Source: Acidobacteriota bacterium (lineage in GTDB: Bacteria; Acidobacteriota; Thermoanaerobaculia; Multivoradales; SZUA-115). From it: a stretch of DNA of 22,809 nt. The position numbers and the translations under genes are program-made. This document shows, in pieces, positions 1 to 5,997 of the stretch (position 1 is the stretch's first letter; every line of letters begins with the position of its first letter). The notes under the pieces were generated by a model. That model saw only the letters and a program-made list of their open reading frames with translations. It was not told the DNA's origin and ran no database searches. Location: the NCBI GenBank assembly GCA_003231035.1, contig QIHU01000605.1, positions 1-22,809 of the forward strand, read 5' to 3'.

Positions 1-22
1 GGCGCTGAGGTGGGAGTGGCTC

Positions 23-238
23 TCACAACCGAAACGGTTCACCCCGACTTACGGGTCGCCGGGCAAGCTGCTCGAGGGTGACGCGCCGACCAAGAAGGAT
101 CTGTAGGCGCGCGATGCGTTTGCGTCCCAGCTTGATTTTGGCCGCGGCTCGTAGCGCGAGGACATCGTCCGCCGTCGCCTCGGGGATACCGGACATGAAC
201 TCGCGGGTCGCTTGAATAGCATCGCGTGAGCTGGGCAT
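23..238 (-). CDS. Small basic hypothetical protein, partner of nucleotidyltransferase
   Basis: A 71-residue protein starting at ATG 236-238, only 3 bp after the stop of the nucleotidyltransferase-like gene, so the two are almost certainly co-transcribed and perhaps translationally coupled. The sequence is helical and basic in the middle (KIKLGRKRIARLQ), with no Cys, signal peptide or membrane segment. I do not recognise a family. A small protein tightly linked to a nucleotidyltransferase-fold protein is the layout of several toxin-antitoxin modules (for example AbiE and MNT/HEPN types), but this protein lacks an RX4-6H HEPN motif and is too short for a HEPN domain. It could also be a nucleic-acid-binding accessory protein. 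Function unknown. Confidence 0.6.
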   Translation of the reverse strand: MPSSRDAIQATREFMSGIPEATADDVLALRAAAKIKLGRKRIARLQILLGRRVTLEQLARRPVSRGEPFRL

Positions 239-241
239 GGC

Positions 242-775
242 TCAGTCGTCTCGCTTGGCGATTTCGGTGAACAGGTGGCCGATTCCGAGTGCCTCGAAAT
301 AGCCTTCGATCTCACCCGAGTCCGCGTTCGTCAGGGTCATCAACTGGCTGATGTCGGCCAGGTCTTGGCGCTGGCGCCGGGGATCGTTCTTAAGCGCTCG
401 GATCTTCATGGCGGCGAGGTGTTCGGGCTTGGGTACTTGGACCTCGAAGCCCGGGAGAATCTCGACTTTGGTGGTCGAGGCGAAGAGTTGCTCCGCCGTC
501 GATCGGTTGACGTAGACAAAGTCAACACGGCCCAGGTCCGCGTCGGAATGGAGGTGGTTGGAGTATCCTTCCGCCCGGTGCAGCGTCTCGTATCCCCGGC
601 GTTCGAGTTCACCAATCAATTCGTCCTGGCAGCTCTGAACCGTCACGAAATCGAGATCGAAGGTGGCTCGCTCAATGCCATGGGCGAGGAGTCCGAATCC
701 GCCGATTACAGCGTACTCGATGTTTTTCTCCTCGAAGAAACGCTGTAGCAACTTGCCGACGGTCACGTAGTCCAC
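242..775 (-). CDS. Nucleotidyltransferase-fold protein (AbiEii/DUF6036-like)
   Basis: A 177-residue cytoplasmic protein with a GTG start at 773-775. The N-terminal third has the hallmark of nucleotidyltransferase-fold proteins: a hydrophobic strand followed by GGFGLLAHG (about residues 25-33), then TFDLDFV with the paired Asp (DxD) and a later third acidic strand, GRVDFVY (about residues 82-88). The segment VPKPEHLAAMKIRAL followed by an RQRQDLADI helix is typical of AbiEii/DUF6036-like proteins, which transfer nucleotides to tRNA, RNA or protein targets, often as the toxic or modifying half of two-gene modules. The closely following small gene fits such a module. The substrate cannot be told from sequence. 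There is no clear Shine-Dalgarno sequence upstream. Confidence 0.75.
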   Translation of the reverse strand: MDYVTVGKLLQRFFEEKNIEYAVIGGFGLLAHGIERATFDLDFVTVQSCQDELIGELERRGYETLHRAEGYSNHLHSDADLGRVDFVYVNRSTAEQLFASTTKVEILPGFEVQVPKPEHLAAMKIRALKNDPRRQRQDLADISQLMTLTNADSGEIEGYFEALGIGHLFTEIAKRDD

Positions 776-902
776 GGCTTCATTCTACGTTGTTCCACCG
801 GCGGGGCTCGAAGTCTGGATTCGGGCCTTCGCGGGAATGGCGCGAGGCAGCGGTCGGCGGTCGTCCCCAAGCCGGGACTACTGACCGCTGCCCTGACCGG
901 TT
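776..902. other. Intergenic region
   Basis: No coding region is supported between the nucleotidyltransferase start and the frame-corrected stop of the cytochrome-like gene. It contains the hairpin at 846-892. I see no convincing -35/-10 promoter for the nucleotidyltransferase gene on the minus strand. Confidence 0.5.
846..892 (-). terminator. Hairpin downstream of the di-heme beta-propeller gene
   Basis: GGCAGCGGTC at 846-855 pairs perfectly with GACCGCTGCC at 883-892. An inner imperfect stem (GTCCC / GGGAC) surrounds a short loop. It starts 11 bp past the frame-corrected stop (903-905) of the large minus-strand gene, which suits a transcription terminator or 3'-end stabiliser. It has no T-tract on either strand, so it is not a classical intrinsic terminator. 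Confidence 0.4.
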
Positions 903-1002
903 CTAGTCGAGGGTGAGACGCGCCCAGACTCCTGGGCTCGCGCTCTCCTGGGGAGTGCCCGGCTGGTTGATCACTCGGACGAAGACCCAGTGCCCGCCGG
1001 GT
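903..1002 (-). other. Out-of-frame 3' tail of the di-heme protein gene
   Basis: In the neighbouring minus-strand frame the DNA reads GGHWVFVRVINQPG and ends GVWARLTLD before a TAG at 903-905. This is a well-composed beta-strand-like C-terminus with no stop. It joins naturally after FTDYP of the upstream frame if one base is restored in the run read as ACCCGGCGGG on the minus strand. The corrected protein would be about 1206 residues. I infer a one-base deletion, either real or a sequencing error. Confidence 0.7.
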
Positions 1003-4000
1003 AGTCGGTGAAGGGGTTACCCGTGGGCGGCAGGTTGGGCCGGATGACTTGGGGGGAGTTGAGCGCCGCTTCGACGATGCCGTCGGTGCTGATCCCGTTC
1101 ATCAGCGCCGTGTAGAGATCCGGGGTGAGTTCCGCCGCCGTCTCCCAGATCGCCTCACTCGCGGTGGTACCCCGCGTCGGGTGGATGGGCAGCTCGAACG
1201 TCCAGGGGTGGCCCAGCGCGCTCGGCGTCGTGGTCGGCGGTAAGCAGAGGGGAGAACCGGCCGGTGGGCAGGGCGAGGAGCAGGCGCCGACGGCGGGTAT
1301 CGACCCTAGGTCGGCGGAGTTAGCGAAGATGAGTTCCAGACGGGCGCCGTGCAGCGCGTCCCGCGCGAAGACCCGGAACCGGCGCGGTGCCTCGTGGCGA
1401 GGGCGGTCGAGGCCGAAGGCGGGAACGATGGCGCAGGCCGCGTCCAGTTCGAGCGCCCGTTGGAAGAGGCCGGTCGCGACGTTGGGATTGGCCGGGTTCG
1501 GACTGGCGAGTACCACCGCCTGCCAGTTCTGGTCCATCAGCGAAACCCACTGGTTGGAACTGTTCGGCGACATCGGCTCGAGAGCGAGAACGATCGGGGT
1601 CACCATGGGTTGGGTGGGCACGAAGAAGTTGCCAAGGTAGGCGATCCGTCGCTCGTCGCCCAGCGGGACGTTTTGCAAGACCAGCAGCGCATCCGGGTCG
1701 GCGCCGTTCAAGAGGCCGAGCAGGCTCGATCGCGGCAGCAGCCCGGTCCCGATTAAGGCGACTCCAGGGTTGGGCACCTCGCGGTAGAAGCTGCCGTTGG
1801 CGATCGGGAGACCCAGAGCCGGCTCGTAGAAGAAGCCGTGCCACTCGCCCTGGAAGAAGGCGTGGACGACGAGGCCCGAATCGGCCGAGTCGGCGAACGA
1901 CTCGAGGGTTGCGACCACGTCGGTGAAGAAGGTACCGAAGGTCGAGAACAGGAACGAGTTGATGCTGACGGCGAGACCGATCGACGGCGCCACTCCGCTA
2001 TCGAACTCGCGGATGAGCTTGGTGATGGTCAGCACGTCGGCGTCTTGGGTTCCGGTCGAAAAAGAGGTGCTGGTGTTGTTCACCGAGAAGATTTCGTTGA
2101 AGAGGGCCAGCGACTCCGATCCGCTGCCGCCGCCGGCGGTGGCACCCGTGTGGACGAATCCGGAGATACCGGTGATCGGTCCGCTGGTGTCGAGATCGCC
2201 GGTTGCCGGATCGCGGCGCAACAGACGCTTCTCCTTCTCGACCATGCCGCGCAGGGCCGCGGTCTCGATTTGCTGGTCGGGCACCGTCTCGCCTGGTTGC
2301 AGGAAGGACTGAAGGAAACCGACGTTGAGGTCGGTCAGCAGATTGTCGCTCCCTTCGGGCAGGTTGTGGCAGGAGGCGCAGGTGGCCACCGGGATTTGCG
2401 GCTTGAAATAGCTCTTCTCGTGAAACAGCTTGAGGCCGCGCAGCGCCTGTGAGCCGAGCGCCTCGTCGTTGGCCTCGGCGATCTGCTGGGCGCGGGTGAG
2501 CTGCGACGGGTCGACGGAGAAGAACTCTCCAGAGTAGACCCTACTTATCGGTTGCTCCGCGTTCGGTGGGTAGTGGATCGAGTTGATGAAGCGGTTGAAC
2601 TCGAACATGAAGCCGCTCGGAATTCCTTCGTCCAACGTCGGATTGGACGGGTTGGGGATGCCCATCAGGTTGATGAAAGCGGTGTTGAAGTCGAGAAAAG
2701 TGTCGCGGTCCCCCCGCCAGTGGTACGGCCGGTTGCTGAAGAAGCGGTCCTGTTGCGCCGGATCTTCCACCTCGAAGTTGACCAGGCCGCGAAAGCTCTG
2801 GGTCACCATCGGCCCCTTGATCCCCGCGAAAGTGGTGATCGGCGGATTGCCGCCGGTCGGTGGCGGGACGAAGGAGGGGATCGGCTGCGGGATGCCGTCG
2901 CTCAGGTTCCAGGCGAGTTGGTCGGTGTGGCCGTCGATATGACAGGAGGCGCAGGAGACGGTATTGCTCGCGGAAAGCTTCGAGGAGTAGAGGAACCGCC
3001 GACCCTCGCGGACGTAGCTCGGGCGCGGGTCGAACTGCAACGGCACGGTGGTGAGAACCGCATTCTGCGGGAAGGGAGCGTTGATGACGACGACGCTGAA
3101 GGAGTTCTCGTGCCAGTTGAAGACGAAGGCGAAGTCGATGACGGCGGCCGGTTGGCCGAATTCTCGGATCGCCAGGGCGCGCGGGCCGCGGATCGACATC
3201 GCGAGATCGAACGGGTTGCTGGTGCTACCGAAGGTCGTTGGCGCCATGTCGATCCGAGTGACGTTCCAGCCGCTCATCGGTCCGCTGGCGACGTCGACGA
3301 TCGCCAGGCTGTCGCTGGCGAAACCGGTGACCACGATCCGCGTCCCGCCGGGGGCGCCGGTTGGCCCCGGCTGGCCGTAGTAGATCGCCACATCGGTCGG
3401 CTGCGTCACGGCGTCACCGAAAGCCACCGGCTGGTTGGTCTGGCCGTCGAAGTTGAGGTCGAGGCCGTCGATCACCGGGTTCGCCGTGCCCGCACCGCGC
3501 ACTCGCCAGAGCATGCTGGTGGTGAATCCGGTGGCCGGAGCGGACTGCGCGCTGCATCCCGGACCACCGGCAACCCGGCACAGCGCTTCCGCTTCGCCGA
3601 GCGCACCGTGGTTGATCTCGAGGTTGCGGGCCACTTGGCCGACCACGAAGAGGTCGCCGTTAGCCGCGACGGCCATATTGAAGTTGGTCGAGCCGAGGCC
3701 GCCGACGATCGGGCCCGACGCGGTACCGCCGGCCAGGAACGACGCGAAGGGATCGCTGGTCGTCCAGACATCGAAGTCGTAGCTGTTGGGATCGAGAGAA
3801 AGCGGTGCGTTGGGACCCGTCGGCGGGGTGACCCCGCCGCGCAGATTAAGGGCGTGTATCGCGTTCGGAAGGTTGGGGGCGGTGGCGGTTGGCGGTGAGA
3901 CCGCGATCGTCCGGCCGGCCTGGATCGCGCGGCTGGTGTCAGGGCTCAGCAGCTCCAGTAGCGCCAGTGCTGGATCGAGTGGCAGCAGCGAATCAGGGTT

Positions 4001-4522
4001 CAGCCAGGCCATCGCGCCGCTGGCGCCCAACAGAGCGATCACATGTTCGTGGAGCAGGCCACCGGGCTGCGTCAAGCCGAACTGATCGACACTCGGGTCG
4101 AGGACGGGCATGAAGGCGATGTGCATCGGCTCGTCACCGACCCGCACCGTCCCGCGGACCTTCGCCGTCACGCTGCCGGCGCTCGGGGTGACCTCGACGA
4201 GGGTGATCGAGTCGCCGAGCCAGTTTGCCGTGTAGACCAGCCGGGTACCGTCGGCCAGCGGCGTTGGCTTGACCGCCACCGAGACCGGCTCGAGGCCGGT
4301 CGGCACCGAGGTGACAAAGCTGAAGGTATTGAGTTCGTAGATCTCCAGACGGCCGGCCGGCGGATTGGCGACCATCAAGAAGCCATCGGAACCGAACTCG
4401 ACGACCGCCAGCGGGCGCACCGGCGGCGCCTCGAAGTTAAGATAGTCGGTCCTGCCCTGGGCGTGGCCGATCGACGGAAGGGCGAGTGCCCCGAGTAGGG
4501 CGATCAGAGCGGTAGTGCGCAT
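971..4522 (-). CDS. Secreted beta-propeller di-heme cytochrome-like protein (3' frameshift)
   Basis: An 1183-residue protein with a clear Sec signal peptide (MRTTALIALLGALALPSIGHAQ) and a strong ribosome-binding site (AAGGAGGAA) before ATG 4522. The N-terminal half has repeated strands of the YVTN-type beta-propeller kind (AVVEFGSDGFLMVANP, RLVYTANWLGDSITLVEV). Two c-type haem motifs follow: CASCH at residues 524-528 (then IDGHTDQ) and CASCH at 715-719. The region between them (KGPMVTQSFRGL, HWRGDRDTF) resembles MauG/di-haem peroxidase-like secreted proteins. The C-terminal approximately 450 residues are unassigned. A periplasmic or surface redox role is likely; the substrate is unknown. The last 8 residues (AGTGSSSE) appear to be out of frame: a one-base correction near 993-1002 continues the protein to 903. 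The gene is divergent from the ECF sigma gene at 4626. Confidence 0.85.
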   Translation of the reverse strand: MRTTALIALLGALALPSIGHAQGRTDYLNFEAPPVRPLAVVEFGSDGFLMVANPPAGRLEIYELNTFSFVTSVPTGLEPVSVAVKPTPLADGTRLVYTANWLGDSITLVEVTPSAGSVTAKVRGTVRVGDEPMHIAFMPVLDPSVDQFGLTQPGGLLHEHVIALLGASGAMAWLNPDSLLPLDPALALLELLSPDTSRAIQAGRTIAVSPPTATAPNLPNAIHALNLRGGVTPPTGPNAPLSLDPNSYDFDVWTTSDPFASFLAGGTASGPIVGGLGSTNFNMAVAANGDLFVVGQVARNLEINHGALGEAEALCRVAGGPGCSAQSAPATGFTTSMLWRVRGAGTANPVIDGLDLNFDGQTNQPVAFGDAVTQPTDVAIYYGQPGPTGAPGGTRIVVTGFASDSLAIVDVASGPMSGWNVTRIDMAPTTFGSTSNPFDLAMSIRGPRALAIREFGQPAAVIDFAFVFNWHENSFSVVVINAPFPQNAVLTTVPLQFDPRPSYVREGRRFLYSSKLSASNTVSCASCHIDGHTDQLAWNLSDGIPQPIPSFVPPPTGGNPPITTFAGIKGPMVTQSFRGLVNFEVEDPAQQDRFFSNRPYHWRGDRDTFLDFNTAFINLMGIPNPSNPTLDEGIPSGFMFEFNRFINSIHYPPNAEQPISRVYSGEFFSVDPSQLTRAQQIAEANDEALGSQALRGLKLFHEKSYFKPQIPVATCASCHNLPEGSDNLLTDLNVGFLQSFLQPGETVPDQQIETAALRGMVEKEKRLLRRDPATGDLDTSGPITGISGFVHTGATAGGGSGSESLALFNEIFSVNNTSTSFSTGTQDADVLTITKLIREFDSGVAPSIGLAVSINSFLFSTFGTFFTDVVATLESFADSADSGLVVHAFFQGEWHGFFYEPALGLPIANGSFYREVPNPGVALIGTGLLPRSSLLGLLNGADPDALLVLQNVPLGDERRIAYLGNFFVPTQPMVTPIVLALEPMSPNSSNQWVSLMDQNWQAVVLASPNPANPNVATGLFQRALELDAACAIVPAFGLDRPRHEAPRRFRVFARDALHGARLELIFANSADLGSIPAVGACSSPCPPAGSPLCLPPTTTPSALGHPWTFELPIHPTRGTTASEAIWETAAELTPDLYTALMNGISTDGIVEAALNSPQVIRPNLPPTGNPFTDYPAGTGSSSE

Positions 4523-4625
4523 CGGTTCCTCCTTCGTCCGAGAGGGTGTTTGAACAAGACGCGGAAAAGGGGCGGAAAAGGGCTCACGGATTGAACTTCG
4601 AAGGGCCTGTGCGAAACTAATCTTT
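4523..4625. promoter_or_regulatory. Divergent promoter region with tandem 11-bp repeat
   Basis: This is the 103-bp gap between the divergent di-heme gene and the ECF sigma gene, so it should hold promoters for both. It contains two perfect head-to-tail copies of GCGGAAAAGGG (4561-4571 and 4572-4582). A related inverted copy (CTTTTCCGCG, 5264-5273) lies just after the sigma gene. The GGAAAA core resembles the GGAA of many ECF -35 elements, so it may be an autoregulatory promoter or operator. TTGAAC at 4591-4596 has no well-spaced -10 partner. Confidence 0.45.
4561..4582 (+). repeat. Tandem direct repeat GCGGAAAAGGG x2
   Basis: Two identical adjacent 11-bp units occupy 4561-4571 and 4572-4582, centred about 55 bp upstream of the sigma gene start and about 50 bp upstream of the divergent gene start. 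The 11-bp period places both copies on the same face of the helix, as expected of a protein-binding site. Confidence 0.8.
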
Positions 4626-5246
4626 GTGAAGAGGGTGAGATTTCTCAGCAGCGAGACTCCGGCGGGGTCGGCCTCGGCCGATCCTCAGACGGTGACCCGG
4701 CTGCTCCTCGCCTGGGGCGAAGGGGACGCCGCGGCGCTCGACGAGCTCACCCCGCTGGTCTACGGCGAGCTGCGCCGCTTGGCGCAGAGCACCTTTCGCT
4801 CCGAGCGCAGTGACCACACCCTCCAGGGCACCGACCTGGTGCACGAGACCTATCTTCGCCTCGTTGAGCAGAACCGTGTCCGGTGGCGCAATCGCACCCA
4901 GTTCTTCGCCATCGCGGCCCGTCTGATGCGGCGGATCCTGGTCGATCACGCGCGCGGCAGGCAGGCGGCGAAGCGGGGCGGCGGCCGCCCTCCAGCGCTC
5001 GATTTGGCGCCGCATATCAGCGCGCCACTCGATGTCGACATTCTGGCGCTCGACCAAGCGCTCGATCGTCTCGCGGCGTTCGATCTGAGACAAAGTCGAA
5101 TCGTCGAGCTGCGTTTCTTCAGCGGCCTGACGGTGGACGAAACGGCCGAAGTCCTCACCCTCTCGAAAGCGACGGTCAAGCGCGAGTGGACCGTGGCCAA
5201 GGCCTGGCTCCACGGCCAGATCGAGGGAGAGTCCACGGCCGGTTGA
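4626..5246 (+). CDS. ECF sigma factor, TIGR02999 (Sigma70_ECF) type
   Basis: A 206-residue RNA polymerase sigma factor with a GTG start at 4626 and no obvious Shine-Dalgarno sequence. Region 2 spans about residues 22-112 (VTRLLLAWGEGDAAALDEL, LVYGELRRLA, FFAIAARLMRRILVDHAR). Region 4 spans 137-196 (RIVELRFFSGLTVDETAEVL, then SKATVKREW). These are diagnostic of the TIGR02999/Sigma70_ECF family common in Acidobacteria and Planctomycetes. The usual acidic region 2.2 (DAEDLVQE) is replaced by LQGTDLVHE, with T69 next to D70. In the related ECF43 group, which lacks these acids, activity depends on threonine phosphorylation by a Hanks-type kinase. No anti-sigma gene is adjacent, but a kinase gene lies one gene away on the other strand. 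Targets are unknown; the gene may regulate the secreted-protein gene that follows. Confidence 0.9.
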   Translation: MKRVRFLSSETPAGSASADPQTVTRLLLAWGEGDAAALDELTPLVYGELRRLAQSTFRSERSDHTLQGTDLVHETYLRLVEQNRVRWRNRTQFFAIAARLMRRILVDHARGRQAAKRGGGRPPALDLAPHISAPLDVDILALDQALDRLAAFDLRQSRIVELRFFSGLTVDETAEVLTLSKATVKREWTVAKAWLHGQIEGESTAG

Positions 5247-5272
5247 TGAGCCCTTCTTTCGCTCTTTTCCGC

Positions 5273-5309
5273 GTAGTGGGCGGGTGGGTATCGTCCCACC
5301 GCCCATTAC
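5273..5309 (+). promoter_or_regulatory. Strong hairpin in leader of secreted-protein gene
   Basis: GTAGTGGGCGG at 5273-5283 pairs with CCGCCCATTAC at 5299-5309 (one G-T wobble). A single bulged G follows, then TGGG pairs with CCCA, leaving a loop around TATCG. It sits between the sigma stop (5246) and the next ATG (5335). No T-tract follows, so it may be an attenuator, RNA-stability element or weak terminator. Confidence 0.55.
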
Positions 5310-5334
5310 GCCTCTTTGCAACAGGAGCCAGACG

Positions 5335-5997
5335 ATGAAGAACCGCCCAAACCCCTTTTACCGCTACCTACTCTGCCTCGTGCTTCTCGTCCTGACGACG
5401 CCCCTGGCGGCGCAAACCAACGAGGATCTCATTCTGGTCAACATCCACTACGTAGACTCGGAACAGCTCTTCACCGGGGTCGATGTCTCGTTTTTTGTGA
5501 TGAGCAACTTCTACTCGGCGGGCGGCCAGGCGCGGGTCGAAGCCTATGCGGCCACGCCGATCCTTGGCGGTCTCGATCTCGAACCGCGGGGCACCTGGGA
5601 TCTAACCCTGGATCAGGGCGACGTCACCCTACCCGGTGAAAGAGGCTTCTTCCTTCCCCATAATCCGATGATCCTGAAGCAGCTCGACGTTGCGAGCCCG
5701 GCGCCGTTCGGTACCTCGATTCTGGTCACGGCTCTCATCCTCGATCCGAGGGAGATCGCGGAAGGACACATCTTCCCCAACGTGCGCTACTCGGGGAGTG
5801 CGGCCGCCGCTAGCCTGGTCGCCTTGGCAGACGGGAGCTACACCCCGGGCCTGACCGTGGAGCAGCTGTTGGCGCTGGTGAGCGAGCCGGACCCGGACGG
5901 CTCGCTGATGGAGTTCGTGGACGGGGTAGCTTCGCCGGACGGCGGCGCCGGCACCCACGTCATGGTCCACACCCAGCCGCGGATGATGCCGCCCTAG
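5335..5997 (+). CDS. Small secreted hypothetical protein
   Basis: A 220-residue protein. ATG 5335 is chosen because it begins a textbook signal peptide (basic MKNRPNPFYR, then YLLCLVLLVLTTPLAAQ) and has AGGAG about 8 bases upstream; an in-frame GTG at 5284 would fall inside the leader hairpin. The mature part is beta-rich (LILVNIHYVDSEQLFTGVDV, TWDLTLDQGDVTLPG) with no Cys after the signal peptide and no known catalytic motif. I do not recognise a family. It follows the ECF sigma gene by 88 bp in the same direction, so it may be co-transcribed with it or a target of it. The last 38 bp overlap the 3' end of the convergent kinase gene. Confidence 0.7.
   Translation: MKNRPNPFYRYLLCLVLLVLTTPLAAQTNEDLILVNIHYVDSEQLFTGVDVSFFVMSNFYSAGGQARVEAYAATPILGGLDLEPRGTWDLTLDQGDVTLPGERGFFLPHNPMILKQLDVASPAPFGTSILVTALILDPREIAEGHIFPNVRYSGSAAAASLVALADGSYTPGLTVEQLLALVSEPDPDGSLMEFVDGVASPDGGAGTHVMVHTQPRMMPP

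Noticed and set aside
2552..3898. Long plus-strand open frame (448 codons) opposite the di-heme gene
   Set aside because: Composition is Arg/Glu/Asp/His-rich with no domain. It lies fully antisense to a gene with a signal peptide, ribosome-binding site and haem motifs; GC-rich DNA makes such frames common.
4591..4623. TTGAAC / TAATCT as a housekeeping promoter for the ECF sigma gene
   Set aside because: Spacing is 21 bp and the -10 candidate touches the start codon, so it does not fit a standard promoter.
4617..5321. Minus-strand open frame opposite the ECF sigma gene
   Set aside because: The plus strand encodes clear sigma regions 2 and 4; the antisense product has no recognisable features.
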